64,000 bases of DNA from CAVRAW01 sp963716135. GTDB lineage: Bacteria > Planctomycetota > Planctomycetia > Pirellulales > JADZDJ01. Of the stretch, positions 49,993-58,590 are shown piece after piece (position 1 is the stretch's first letter; each line of letters begins with the position of its first letter). The translations under genes were made by a program, and so were the position numbers. The stretch spans positions 4,092,001 to 4,156,000 of the forward strand of contig OY970289.1 of NCBI GenBank assembly GCA_963716135.1, written 5' to 3'. The notes under the pieces were generated by a model. It worked only from the letters and a program-made list of their open reading frames with translations. It was not told the origin of the DNA and made no database searches.

Positions 49993-51690
49993 TCAACCGG
50001 TTGTGCTCGCTGCGCGGGCGTGACGACGGCGCGTGCTCCGTGTGGCCGCTTTGCGGCGGGACTCTTCAAGGCGATAGTTCAGCACTGCCTCAGGGTGCGC
50101 GGCCGCCCAGTGGTCCGGCAGCATCTCATCGAGTCGCGGATCGTCAGCGTGCAGGCGCAGAAGCAGTTCGCGCAGGTAGGCCCACGGTTCGATTCGGTGG
50201 CGTTTCGCGCCGGCCAGAATCGTGAACAAGACGGCCGCTCGCGGTCCGGCCTGCTGGCTGCCGAGGAACAGCCAGTTCTTGCGTCCGATCGCCTGGTGAC
50301 GCAGCGTTCTCTCGCTGACGTTGTTGTCGATCGAGAGTCGACCGTCCGCGGTGTAGCGGCGCAGTGCCAGCCACTGATTGCGGGCGTAGAAGACGGCCTT
50401 GCCCAGCAGGCTCTTGGGCAGCGCCCGGCGCGACAGCTCTGCGAGATACGCCTCGATTCGGTCGAGCACCAGTTCCGCTTCGGTCGCACGGAGCTCACGC
50501 CGCGCGTCGGCCGACAATTCGCGGGCTCGCTCCTCGATGTCGTACAGCTGTCGGATCCACTCCAGGACCTGGTGCGCCTGCCGCGGTGAACTGTGACGTG
50601 CCTCGAAGAACTTGCGGCGCGCATGCGCCCAGCACGCAACTTCAAGGATCGCTTCGTTCGACCCGAGGTAGATCTGGTCGTAGCCGCCATAGGCATCGGC
50701 ATGGAGGTAGCCTTGGAATGTTCGCAGGAAGCTTGCCGGTCCGTCGCGTGCGCGACTCTCCGTAAAATCGTAGATCGAATAGGGATGTTCTTCGGCGATG
50801 TACGTCCAGAAGCGGCCCTGGCGGCTGCCTTGATCTCCGCCAACCAGTACCGTCACCGGCGTGTCGTCGGTCCACAGTACCGGCGATTGAAGGACCAATT
50901 CCTTCTGTCGCTGATAGAGCGGCCTCAAGAGTTCAGCCGCTGCCTGGACCCAGTCGCACTGCGTGCTGCGGGGAACGTGCAGCCCGTGGCGCGTAAAGAA
51001 GTCTTCTTGCCGGTACAGCGGCAGGTGGTCACCGAATTTGGCGACGATGATCTGAGCGATCAATCCCGGCCCAGCGATGCCGCGGTCGATCGGCCGCACC
51101 GGCGGCGGCGGGCTCGCCACGCCGTCTTTGCAGTAGCGGCAGGCGTACTTGGGACGCACGTGGACGTGCACTTCGAGCTTCGCCGGGACGTACTCCAGGA
51201 TCCTGCTCTCGTCCTGGCCGATGCGATCTTTGGCGCGGCCGCAGCCGGAGCACCGCTTGTCAGCCTCGTTCAGGTCGTGCTCATGCCGGTAGTGCGGCAG
51301 CTTGTCGAGGTTGAGTTCTCGGCGACGCCGGCGACGGTGGTCCGCCACTTCGAGTCGGGGCTGCTCTCCAGCTGCGCCTGGCGGAACAGGCTGGGCGGAT
51401 GGTGGATTCAACTCGAACAGATGCCCCTGGCCTTCGCCCTCCAAAAGTCGTTCGCGTCGGCGACCGTAGATCCATTGCTTCAAGGCATTGAGTTCATCGA
51501 CCGCGGCCTGATGCGTCTCTTGCAGCTGCTCGTACGAGGCGGCCGTCTCGTCCAACACGCGACGGAGTTCAGCCGCCTGCTGCGCGGAATCGACAGCTCG
51601 CCGCTCAAGTTGTGTGGCTTGCTGGAAGGCTGCCAACAAGAGCTGGTGGCACTCGGCAAGGTCGGTGGGAAGAGAGTTGGCGTCATCCAT
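49993..51690 (-). CDS. tnpC: IS66 transposase TnpC
   Basis: 565 residues: a coiled-coil leader (AECHQLLLAAFQQATQLERR), the IS66 zinc finger with CSGCGRAKDRIG and YACRYCKDG, and the DDE part: LWTDDTPVTVL, AYGGYDQIYL with CWAHARRKFFEARHSSPRQA, and the late IDNNVSERTLRHQAIGRKNW motif with catalytic Glu. ATG 51690 starts the typical MDDANSLPTDLAE; a longer frame reaches 51741. All catalytic residues are present. Confidence 0.93.
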   Translation of the reverse strand: MDDANSLPTDLAECHQLLLAAFQQATQLERRAVDSAQQAAELRRVLDETAASYEQLQETHQAAVDELNALKQWIYGRRRERLLEGEGQGHLFELNPPSAQPVPPGAAGEQPRLEVADHRRRRRRELNLDKLPHYRHEHDLNEADKRCSGCGRAKDRIGQDESRILEYVPAKLEVHVHVRPKYACRYCKDGVASPPPPVRPIDRGIAGPGLIAQIIVAKFGDHLPLYRQEDFFTRHGLHVPRSTQCDWVQAAAELLRPLYQRQKELVLQSPVLWTDDTPVTVLVGGDQGSRQGRFWTYIAEEHPYSIYDFTESRARDGPASFLRTFQGYLHADAYGGYDQIYLGSNEAILEVACWAHARRKFFEARHSSPRQAHQVLEWIRQLYDIEERARELSADARRELRATEAELVLDRIEAYLAELSRRALPKSLLGKAVFYARNQWLALRRYTADGRLSIDNNVSERTLRHQAIGRKNWLFLGSQQAGPRAAVLFTILAGAKRHRIEPWAYLRELLLRLHADDPRLDEMLPDHWAAAHPEAVLNYRLEESRRKAATRSTRRRHARAASTTG

Positions 51691-51750
51691 AACGCCAACA
51701 GTTTTACCGACTCTTGCCAATCGCGCAAGGCCACTTCTCAAAAAACCTCA

Positions 51751-52107
51751 TCAACCAACCCGACGATACCGCCTCCGCCGACGCCCGTTTCTGAGGTCCA
51801 CGCCGCCTAAGATCTTCGTCAGCTGAGCGTAGTCCAGTTCGATGCCTTGCGCTTCACTGGCTGCCTCAGGCAATTGAAACGTGCCGGCCTCCAACCGCTT
51901 GTACCAAATGCAGAAGCCGTCCTGATCCCAGAACAAGATCTTGACCCGGTTGCGATCCTGATTGAAGAACAGGAACAAGTGGCCCGACAAAGGATCTTGG
52001 TCGAAAACCGTTTGGGCAAAGCCCATCAAGCTATCGAAGCTGTAGTGCATCTTGATCGGCGTCAGACAGAGAAAGATGCGCACGTCGGAAAGATTGAAGT
52101 TGGTCAT
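51751..52107 (-). CDS. tnpB: IS66 accessory protein TnpB (Orf2)
   Basis: 118 residues: IFLCLTPIKMHYSFDSLMGF, LSGHLFLFFNQDRNRVKILF, WDQDGFCIWYKRLEAGTFQL is the standard IS66 Orf2 pattern. ATG 52107 overlaps the tnpA stop (ATGA at 52104-52107), confirming coupling; an uninterrupted frame extends further upstream. Confidence 0.93.
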   Translation of the reverse strand: MTNFNLSDVRIFLCLTPIKMHYSFDSLMGFAQTVFDQDPLSGHLFLFFNQDRNRVKILFWDQDGFCIWYKRLEAGTFQLPEAASEAQGIELDYAQLTKILGGVDLRNGRRRRRYRRVG

Positions 52108-52481
52108 GCTGTACCCACTCTGGGACGCAAGGCCCCCACGGATTCGATGACTTTCACCAGCACGGCTTCGCCGACACCGATGGGGAGTCGCACCGAGCCT
52201 CCATTGGGCAACTTGATCTCGACCGGAGATGCCGTTAGCGAGACGGGCAAAAACTTCGGCTCTGCCAATTCGGCTAGGGTCGGAATGGCCCCTTCTTCTC
52301 GCACACAATCCGGTATGCCCTCGCGAAGTCGCTGCGCCCAGCGATAGAAAGTCGACCGGGAAACACCTTCTGCAATGCAGAAATCATCGATGCTCAAATC
52401 GCTCGCCTGACGATTCTCAAGACGTTCCTGCCAATACAAGTAGTCATCAAGCGTCGGACTAGGCCTGCCGGGTTTACCCAC
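52104..52481 (-). CDS. tnpA: IS66 accessory protein TnpA (Orf1)
   Basis: 125 residues with an N-terminal HTH (LENRQASDLSIDDFCIAEGV, SRSTFYRWAQRLRE) and the C-terminal VEIKLPNGGSVRLPIGVGEA segment of IS66 Orf1 proteins. First gene of the element; GTCAAGTTGTGGG upstream carries no strong ribosome site. Confidence 0.9.
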   Translation of the reverse strand: MGKPGRPSPTLDDYLYWQERLENRQASDLSIDDFCIAEGVSRSTFYRWAQRLREGIPDCVREEGAIPTLAELAEPKFLPVSLTASPVEIKLPNGGSVRLPIGVGEAVLVKVIESVGALRPRVGTA

Positions 52482-52570
52482 AACTTGACTCCTTGGGAAC
52501 TGAGAGCAAACGTCCCCAAGTCTATCAAGGCCGACAAGTATGGATCCCTCGGACGCTAACAGAAAACGAA

Positions 52571-52656
52571 GGTTTTCGGGACACTGAATGCGCCCCGGAA
52601 TGCCGCTAAATTCCTATGCTATTCCCCATCGGCTACAATCACCCTGCCGCGTGGAA
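52571..52656 (+). repeat. R2 repeat copy 7
   Basis: GGTTTTCGGGACACTGAATG, CGCCCCGGAATGCCGCTAAA, TTCCTATGCTATTCCCCATC, GGCTACAATCACCCTGCCGC then GTGGAAAA. GGAGG is lost (GTGGAAA), and the ATG of the next gene lies 66 bases on. Its first bases adjoin the IS66 target duplication. Confidence 0.8.
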
Positions 52657-52722
52657 AACTAAACACTGGCAGACAAAAACCAAAAACTTGCTTGACTGGT
52701 CCAACCATATCACAATGCGGGG

Positions 52723-52920
52723 ATGGTACCGATTGACTGGCTGGTGGCTGCAATACTGTTTATATCCCCGATTCTAATTCCGGTTGGCTTCGCGTCATTC
52801 GCACTTGCGAGCCATAGACCATTGACGTGGCGGCTCGTAACGGTCTTTGTCATTTTCGAGGGATTGGCAATTCTCGGAGTATTGTTGGAAGCCGTCCATC
52901 TTCTTAAAACTGCCGAATGA
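52723..52920 (+). CDS. Small two-helix membrane protein
   Basis: 65 residues: VPIDWLVAAILFISPILIPV, GFASFALASHRPLTWRLVTV, FVIFEGLAILGVLLEAVHLL. GCGGGG lies just before the ATG, the same string as before ATG 40618, and the end of the gene (GACTTTTTGGGCAGACTTCT after TGA) is shared with that gene too. Function unknown. Confidence 0.55.
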   Translation: MVPIDWLVAAILFISPILIPVGFASFALASHRPLTWRLVTVFVIFEGLAILGVLLEAVHLLKTAE

Positions 52921-52983
52921 CTTTTTGGGCAGACTTCTTAGTTTTTGGGCAGCTCGCCGGTTTTAGACAAATCCGCAACGCTC

Positions 52984-53141
52984 CGGTCTCATCAACTTGT
53001 ACGGATTCTCGGACTCCGAAGTAACCACTGTGTTTATGAGACAGAGAATGCGCTACGGGAAATCATGCGTTTGATGACACGGGTCGGTAAAGCCGGCTCA
53101 CCCGCAGCATTCTTTTCGGCGGTCACTTCGTTAAACGAACC
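52984..53141 (+). repeat. R1 repeat, full copy
   Basis: GGTCTCATCAACTTGTACGG, ATTCTCGGACTCCGAAGTAA, CCACTGTGTTTATGAGACAG, GCTACGGGAAATCATGCGTT, TGATGACACGGGTCGG, TTCGGCGGTCACTTCGTTAA then ACGAACC. Ends 22 bases before the second GntR promoter, as the copy at 41210 does before the first. Confidence 0.85.
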
Positions 53142-53163
53142 TGTTTTCGGAAATACCAATTGC

Positions 53164-53204
53164 TTGACGGCTTGGCTCACATCCTGTACTATCACGGTAG
53201 TACA
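53164..53204 (+). promoter_or_regulatory. Promoter and operator of the second GntR-ABC operon
   Basis: TTGACG at 53164-53169, TACTAT at 53187-53192, 17-base spacer. The dyad TGTACTA-TCACGG-TAGTACA (53185-53204) covers the -10 box with perfect 7-bp arms, fitting autorepression by the GntR protein. Confidence 0.7.
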
Positions 53205-53218
53205 CGCGGGAGCCAGGC

Positions 53219-53608
53219 ATGTTCTTTCAAGTCGATCCGCACAACGGGCTGGCCATCTACGATCAGATCGTTCGGCAAATCAAGTTTGCCGTGGCCGGTG
53301 GCGTGCTGAAAACCGGCGAACTCGTGCCTTCGGTGCGTGAACTGGCGCGTGAACTGACGATCAATCCCAACACCATTGCCCGGGCCTATCGCCAATTGCA
53401 AATCGATCGGGTGCTCCAACCCGTGCGGGGCACTGGGCTGGAGGTCGCCACCGGTGCCACTGAGCGTTGCCGTCACGAGCGATTGAAACTCCTCAGTGCC
53501 CGACTGCGGCAAGTACTCTCGGAAGCGAAGCAGAGCAGACTCGACGCCCGCGGGCTGCGCGGACTCGTGGAAAAAGAATTACGCATTATTGAGAAAGAAG
53601 GGATCTAA
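53219..53608 (+). CDS. GntR-family regulator, YtrA-like (second)
   Basis: 129 residues: GLAIYDQIVRQIKFAVAGGV, LKTGELVPSVRELARELTIN, PNTIARAYRQLQIDRVLQPV, RGTGLEVA is the YtrA-type wHTH, followed by a short basic helical tail. No ligand domain. It precedes the ABC genes by 2 bases; its promoter carries a perfect dyad operator. Confidence 0.88.
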   Translation: MFFQVDPHNGLAIYDQIVRQIKFAVAGGVLKTGELVPSVRELARELTINPNTIARAYRQLQIDRVLQPVRGTGLEVATGATERCRHERLKLLSARLRQVLSEAKQSRLDARGLRGLVEKELRIIEKEGI

Positions 53609-53610
53609 CC

Positions 53611-54543
53611 ATGGAATCCGTCATTCGTTTGCAAAATGTCACAAAGCGATACGGTGCGCAGGTCGCGCTCGACAACGTGTCATTGGACGTGCCTCCGGGC
53701 GTCGTGTGCGCTTTGCTTGGTGAAAACGGCGCCGGCAAAACCACTGCCATTCGCATTCTGCTGGGGCTTACCGAAGCCGATGAGGGCCAAGCAAGCGTGT
53801 TGGGGCTCGACAGCGGGCGGCAGGGGCAGGCCGTCCGCAGTCGCGTGGGCTACGTGCCCGAGCGACCCACACTGTACGAATGGATGACGGTCAGCGAAAT
53901 TGGCTGGTTTACCGCCGGCTTCTACGGCAGCGGTTTCTTCGAACGCTACGTCCGGTTGGTCACCGGGTATCAACTGCCACTGAAACGAAAAATCAAAAGC
54001 CTCTCCAAAGGCATGCGCGCCAAAGTTTCGCTGTCGCTGGCCTTGGCGCACGAACCGGAAGTGTTGGTACTCGACGAGCCGACCTCCGGCTTGGATACGC
54101 TGGTGCGCCGCGACTTTCTGGAAGGCATGGTCGATATCGCCGCCGCCGGCCGCACGGTCCTCTTGTCGAGCCATCAAATCAGTGAAGTGGAACGCGTGGC
54201 CGACATTATTGCCATCATTCGTGCCGGCAAACTGCTGCTGGTCGAACGGCTAGAAGATTTGAAAGACCAGATTCGCGAGTTGAACATCACGCTGAAGGAA
54301 AACTCCACGGCGGCGCCGGCGATCGGCGGCCACATTCTTGGGCAGCGCCGGCATCAAAAACAATTGCAAGTGTTGGCGCGGGGCGTCAGCGACGCCGAAA
54401 TGGAAGCTGTCCGCAGCCACAACAACGTCGAAGAGCTTCGTATCCGCACCCCCAGCCTGGAAGAAATCTTCGTGGCGTATCTGAAATCGGCCGAACCGAC
54501 CGACAGAGCGCCGGCTGCAGCATCGGAGGTTAGCGTGTCATGA
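53611..54543 (+). CDS. ABC transporter ATP-binding protein (second)
   Basis: 310 residues: Walker A ALLGENGAGKTTAIRILLGL, signature SLSKGMRAKVSLSLALAHEP, Walker B VLVLDEPTSGLDTL with the catalytic Glu, switch LLSSHQISEVERVADIIAII. A small C-terminal beta domain follows. Related to the ATPase at 41870 but with LSKGM and normal LDEP. Overlaps the permease start (ATGA). Confidence 0.9.
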   Translation: MESVIRLQNVTKRYGAQVALDNVSLDVPPGVVCALLGENGAGKTTAIRILLGLTEADEGQASVLGLDSGRQGQAVRSRVGYVPERPTLYEWMTVSEIGWFTAGFYGSGFFERYVRLVTGYQLPLKRKIKSLSKGMRAKVSLSLALAHEPEVLVLDEPTSGLDTLVRRDFLEGMVDIAAAGRTVLLSSHQISEVERVADIIAIIRAGKLLLVERLEDLKDQIRELNITLKENSTAAPAIGGHILGQRRHQKQLQVLARGVSDAEMEAVRSHNNVEELRIRTPSLEEIFVAYLKSAEPTDRAPAAASEVSVS

Positions 54544-56000
54544 ATTTCGCCCCCTACCTGCGACTTGTGTGGAAGGAATACCGCGCCATCCGGCTGTTCT
54601 GGCTGTGCCTGGTGGTATTGGTGATCTTCATCCAATGGCTTATGGCCGTCACCATCCATGTGCAGGGCGTCGTGCCCCAATTTCACCTTGCACTGATGGC
54701 GCCCGCGCTATTTGCCTTGGGCTGCGCGGGAACTGCCTTTGCGATTGAAAAGGAGGACGGCACTTTCGAATTTTTGCGAGCAATCCCGATCAGCTCGCAG
54801 CAACTATTCATTAGCAAGCTGCTGCTGACCGTGTTGGCGAGCGTGGCGATGTATTTGGTGCTCTGGCTGGCGGCGATGTGGATTACTGGGCATGCAACGC
54901 CAGCGCTCGATCGGATGTTTCCAGACGCCCAGAGTGAATTGCTAAGGAACATGCTGGGATTGTGGCTCGTAGCGGCGCTGGAAGCGATTGTCTGGGGAAC
55001 GCTGTTCTCACTTATCACCGCGCGGCCGCTGCTCTCGATCTGTTTGGCCGTGACGATCGGTTCGACAATCACGCACCTGCTGGCGAGTCACGGCCAGCGA
55101 CAGTTTGGATTTGAACTGGCTGCCTACGCCCGAGCTATTCCCTTGCGCGTGCTGGTCGCCTTGATTGTGGGAGCAATTGATGTCTATCTCGGACTGAACT
55201 GGTTGCACGGCAGGCATCGCCAAAAGCGCGCAACAGGTCAAGTCAGCGCCATTGCTGCCGCGCCGCTGACTGCTTCATCGCCATGCGACATCGCGCACGT
55301 CCATGTTGTTCTTGCGACGCCGGAACGACCGACGATGCTAGCCCATCTCACTTGGCAGCACTTGCGGCAATCCGGCTGGCTGATGATTCTGCTGACCTCG
55401 TTGTCGATCGCTGCCGTGATCGGCATCCCGGAGTCAGTGGGAATTCTTCTCACACCCGTACTGGCAGTACTGATGGGTGCATTTGTATTTCGGGCGGATC
55501 AAGAAGGGCATCACTTCCGGTTTTTTGTCGAACACAACGTGCCGCCGCGACTGGTATGGATATCGCGTCAGATTCCGTGGCTATTCGCGCTGCTGGTGTC
55601 GACCCTGATCGGGTTCATCTGGTCGATGGGTTATTCCAAGTTCGCACTTCCAAGACTTCATGGGCTCGACGACCGCTCGCGGCTGGAGCTACTGAACGCG
55701 GCAATGTTCATTCTCACCAGCATCGGGCTTGCCTATGCTGCCGGACAATGGACCTCGATGTTCCTCCGTAGCGGTCTGTTGGCGGGGTTCACCGGCGTGT
55801 TGCTGACCGCTGTGCTTTGCAGCTGGGCCAGTTTGATGACTCTTCTGCATATTTCTTGGACCTGGTCCGTCGCGCCGATTCCGCTGGTGCTATTGTGCGC
55901 CACCTGGTTGCGGGCGCCGGATTGGATCCGCGAAAACACGACTTGCGCGCTCGCTTCAAAGCTGCCGCAGCCGTCCTTGTTCCGGCAACAGCTCTCTTGA
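54540..56000 (+). CDS. ABC transporter permease (second)
   Basis: 486 residues with about 11-12 membrane helices: LFWLCLVVLVIFIQWLMAVT, LLTVLASVAMYLVLWLAAMW, WLVAALEAIVWGTLFSLITA, IAAVIGIPESVGILLTPVLA, PLVLLCATWLRAPDWI. Near the start GTAFAIEKEDGTFEFLRAIP with ISSQQ forms the ABC-2 coupling motif (E-x-x-x-G-T-x-x-F-L-x-x-x-PIS). Starts 3 bases inside the ATPase gene; its last 79 bases overlap the next gene. Confidence 0.83.
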   Translation: MNFAPYLRLVWKEYRAIRLFWLCLVVLVIFIQWLMAVTIHVQGVVPQFHLALMAPALFALGCAGTAFAIEKEDGTFEFLRAIPISSQQLFISKLLLTVLASVAMYLVLWLAAMWITGHATPALDRMFPDAQSELLRNMLGLWLVAALEAIVWGTLFSLITARPLLSICLAVTIGSTITHLLASHGQRQFGFELAAYARAIPLRVLVALIVGAIDVYLGLNWLHGRHRQKRATGQVSAIAAAPLTASSPCDIAHVHVVLATPERPTMLAHLTWQHLRQSGWLMILLTSLSIAAVIGIPESVGILLTPVLAVLMGAFVFRADQEGHHFRFFVEHNVPPRLVWISRQIPWLFALLVSTLIGFIWSMGYSKFALPRLHGLDDRSRLELLNAAMFILTSIGLAYAAGQWTSMFLRSGLLAGFTGVLLTAVLCSWASLMTLLHISWTWSVAPIPLVLLCATWLRAPDWIRENTTCALASKLPQPSLFRQQLS

Positions 56001-57418
56001 TTGCTGTGCCCCTGGTTCGCGTTTATTCGGTTCCATTGGTCTCGCCGGGCTTTAATCCGGCCGAGTACCTGTCGGGCATTACGCCCGAAGCCAGAGAAAC
56101 CGCCTTGCTTTATCGGCAACTCGCTGCACAAATCAAATACGTTCCGCGGCCCCTAGTTGATTCAACGAGTGGGCAATCGGGAGAGATAACAGACGCCCAA
56201 CCGGAATCGGCGGCGGAATCGAGCCGCAGATACGCCGCCTGGCACCAACAATGGGTGGAAGTAAATGCCGAATTAATCCCAAAATTGCTGGCCGTTAGCC
56301 GGCGCGAGTCCTGCGCATTCAACGAAGCAGGCGCATTGTACAACGGATCTGAGTTGCCGATAGATTTGATCCGGCTGTTGTTTCGCAGCGGGCAAACGCT
56401 GACGTCCCAGGGAAAATTCGCTGAGGCGCTGGAACATTACATTGCTGCGCTGCGAATGGTTTCGCAATTCTCGCAGTTTTCGTCCGCGTGGCTAACAGTA
56501 ATCTGTGTTAAGCAGGCCGACGACATCCTTGACGAACTTCCCACTTGGGCGGCGCAGAAAGGCCAGACGCCCGCGCAAATCCGCACTGCGATTGAAAAGC
56601 TGAAAGCAGTCGGCGGGGGCATCTTACACCTCGCCGACGGCCTGAAGCGCGAATACATCGTTGAAGATCGTGGAATTTCCCACGATGAATCGCTGCTGCA
56701 AGCCTTTTTCAGCGGCAATGCAGGCAATGCACTGGTGTTCCAGGACTCCCTACTGCGCACACTCATGCCTTGGGAGAAATATCGCAGGTTGCGCGAGCTC
56801 AATTACCTCTCCCAGGACGGACTATCCAAACTGTTGCAGATCCAGCTAATGTTAGATAGCGGCATGGCAATCGCCGGATTCTATCACCGTGATCTGTTCT
56901 CTTGGTATCGTCTGCCGATCACCGCGACTTGGGCGGCGCAGTTTTCATACTTCTGCAATGAAGCGCCGCGAGTGCTTGCCAAGTTTGAAACGACTCGCCG
57001 GGCCACCATGATCATATTGGCGCTCGAGGCGTATCGACTGGAGCACGGCACTTTGCCGCAAACGCTAGCGGAGTTGAAAGGCACATACTTCGACAAAGTG
57101 CCGCTCGACCCCTATGCGGCGCTGCCTTTTGTTTATTTCCGCGACGGATTGCCCAAACCGGAGACTGCATTGGAGGCCAAACAACTCGAAGCCGCGGCCA
57201 AGGATAGTTCCAGCGAAAACGCCGCGCCGCTGACGCCGGGAATGCCTTGCATCTGGTGCACCGGACGAAATTTGTGGGTGCGATATTGGGAAAATCTACA
57301 TCCTCAAGATGCTGATGACAGCACAATTTCGTACTACGCGGAGATTGGTAGCTCGGAAGAACTGCCTCGATATGTGGCTTGGGGAAAGGGATGCTGGTTT
57401 CCGATTCCCGAGCAATAG
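55922..57418 (+). CDS. Membrane-anchored protein linked to the GntR-ABC operon
   Basis: About 498 residues: helix AAAVLVPATALLIAVPLVRV, then a helical outside domain (ETALLYRQLAAQIKYVPRPL, IPKLLAVSRRESCAFNEAGA) and a C-terminal part ATMIILALEAYRLEHGTLPQ, TLAELKGTYFDKVPLDPYAA, LPFVYFRDGLPKP, as in the protein at 26702. The start is uncertain: TTG 55922 lies inside the permease and gives a proper membrane lead; a longer frame begins at TTG 55817. The overlap with the permease suggests coupling. Possibly a periplasmic partner of the exporter. Confidence 0.65.
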   Translation: MDPRKHDLRARFKAAAAVLVPATALLIAVPLVRVYSVPLVSPGFNPAEYLSGITPEARETALLYRQLAAQIKYVPRPLVDSTSGQSGEITDAQPESAAESSRRYAAWHQQWVEVNAELIPKLLAVSRRESCAFNEAGALYNGSELPIDLIRLLFRSGQTLTSQGKFAEALEHYIAALRMVSQFSQFSSAWLTVICVKQADDILDELPTWAAQKGQTPAQIRTAIEKLKAVGGGILHLADGLKREYIVEDRGISHDESLLQAFFSGNAGNALVFQDSLLRTLMPWEKYRRLRELNYLSQDGLSKLLQIQLMLDSGMAIAGFYHRDLFSWYRLPITATWAAQFSYFCNEAPRVLAKFETTRRATMIILALEAYRLEHGTLPQTLAELKGTYFDKVPLDPYAALPFVYFRDGLPKPETALEAKQLEAAAKDSSSENAAPLTPGMPCIWCTGRNLWVRYWENLHPQDADDSTISYYAEIGSSEELPRYVAWGKGCWFPIPEQ

Positions 57419-57446
57419 TAAACGGCTGTTTAATTGCTTATCTCGG

Positions 57447-57640
57447 GACCTTTGTCTCATCAACCTACCCGTTTCTCAATTGTCCAAAAAAACGACCGAT
57501 AGATGCGCTTCTCGTTGCCCGCGTCATAAACTCATGGGTTTGATGGGACAGTTTTAGCGTCCTGGAAACCCATCCGTATTCTCGGAATGATGCGCGGCGG
57601 TGACTTGCTGCTGATCTGGCCCTGCTGCGAGCCGCAGAAA
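57447..57640 (+). repeat. R1 variant (R1b), copy 2
   Basis: GTCTCATCAACCTACCCGTT, TCTCAATTGTCCAAAAAAAC, GACCGATAGATGCGCTTCTC, ACTCATGGGTTTGATGGGAC, AGTTTTAGCGTCCTGGAAAC, CCATCCGTATTCTCGGAATG and GAGCCGCAGAAA. Nearly the same as 18068-18243 from ACCGATAG to the end. Confidence 0.75.
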
Positions 57641-57685
57641 ACGAACGGATTCAAAACACCGACGATTTGCGCCTGATGGATTGTT

Positions 57686-58402
57686 TCATTTAGCATTAGA
57701 AACGGCGGCCGCCGTCTCCCCATCCATCGTTCCTCTTATTTGCCTCCTAGTGCGTGATCGATCCCCCAGCCATCCCCCCAGCGCCACCCACGCCGTTGAG
57801 AGGTACAGCGTAATCAAACCCCCATCCACCGTACCAACTATTGGTACTCTCGTTGGCACGGCAACAGCCCCGGCCTTGAAGCTTTCTGACCAGAACATTG
57901 TGAGCCATAAGAGCGGAAAACTGACTGCGCCGCAAATGGCCCAACGACGGGATGCAACATACCACGCGGCCACGCCAGCTACAGCCCCGACACCACTGCC
58001 GACAGCTATACAGACCGCAAGGGTTGATCGATGTCCTTTGGGACTTTCAATATGTGCTCTATTAGGAACAAAATCGTTCCACCATGAATTAACGTCCAGC
58101 CGATGCGTTACGAGCAATGACCAAGCACCCATAACCGCGACCAATACCATCAAGAAAACGCACAAAGCCGCCAGACTGCCGATGGCAGTCAAACCGCTGC
58201 GCAACAACAAGACACCGCTTGGCCGAATTCCCTCATTACGGACCATACTGCCCCACGCCGCCACAATTCCGGCATAAAAAGCCAAAGGCAGGTAGTTCCA
58301 GTCGATTCTAAGAATTGCTCCGACTACAACAAGGCTGGCAGCGAGTATCAATCCCTGTCTCGCGTGGCCACGACTGCCGCAGTGCGCACTTGCTGGCGAC
58401 AT
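57686..58402 (-). CDS. Polytopic membrane protein
   Basis: 238 residues with about six helices: GLILAASLVVVGAILRIDWN, LPLAFYAGIVAAWGSMVRNE, IGSLAALCVFLMVLVAVMGA, LAVCIAVGSGVGAVAGVAAW, AICGAVSFPLLWLTMFWSES, GLITLYLSTAWVALGGWL, and a basic tail. No family or motif recognised. ATG 58402 is preferred; an in-frame start at 58450 adds 16 unlikely residues. Confidence 0.6.
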   Translation of the reverse strand: MSPASAHCGSRGHARQGLILAASLVVVGAILRIDWNYLPLAFYAGIVAAWGSMVRNEGIRPSGVLLLRSGLTAIGSLAALCVFLMVLVAVMGAWSLLVTHRLDVNSWWNDFVPNRAHIESPKGHRSTLAVCIAVGSGVGAVAGVAAWYVASRRWAICGAVSFPLLWLTMFWSESFKAGAVAVPTRVPIVGTVDGGLITLYLSTAWVALGGWLGDRSRTRRQIRGTMDGETAAAVSNAK

Positions 58403-58590
58403 ACAGATTCTCTTTCTATTTGGGCGAGACGCAACTGCGCCGGCACCCATCGTTTCACAGTATATGTGCGGGTGATTACGCCAAGGGACTTATCCTTGAA
58501 GTTAACACGCAGGAAGTATCCTGCTCGCCTTTTCATTATGCCAGAGTTCAAGGCTGAATTACGGAAAGATAATTCTGGGATGATGCCCCG

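Larger units (their letters stand above)
49956..52560 (-). mobile_element. IS66-family element, complete, with 8-bp target duplication
   Basis: Left end GTAAGCGTCCGGCCGAGG and right end (as reverse complement) GTTAGCGTCCGAGG are imperfect inverted repeats. The 8 bases AGAAAACG occur on both sides (49948-49955 and 52561-52568), the exact target-site duplication expected for IS66. Three genes in the usual order (tnpA, tnpB, tnpC) read leftward. The insertion lies between an R1 and an R2 copy. Confidence 0.95.

Noticed and set aside
50593..51810. Long open frame (about 405 residues) on the plus strand inside IS66
   Set aside because: It is the antisense of tnpC, with no start signal and biased composition; tnpC on the minus strand has all family motifs.
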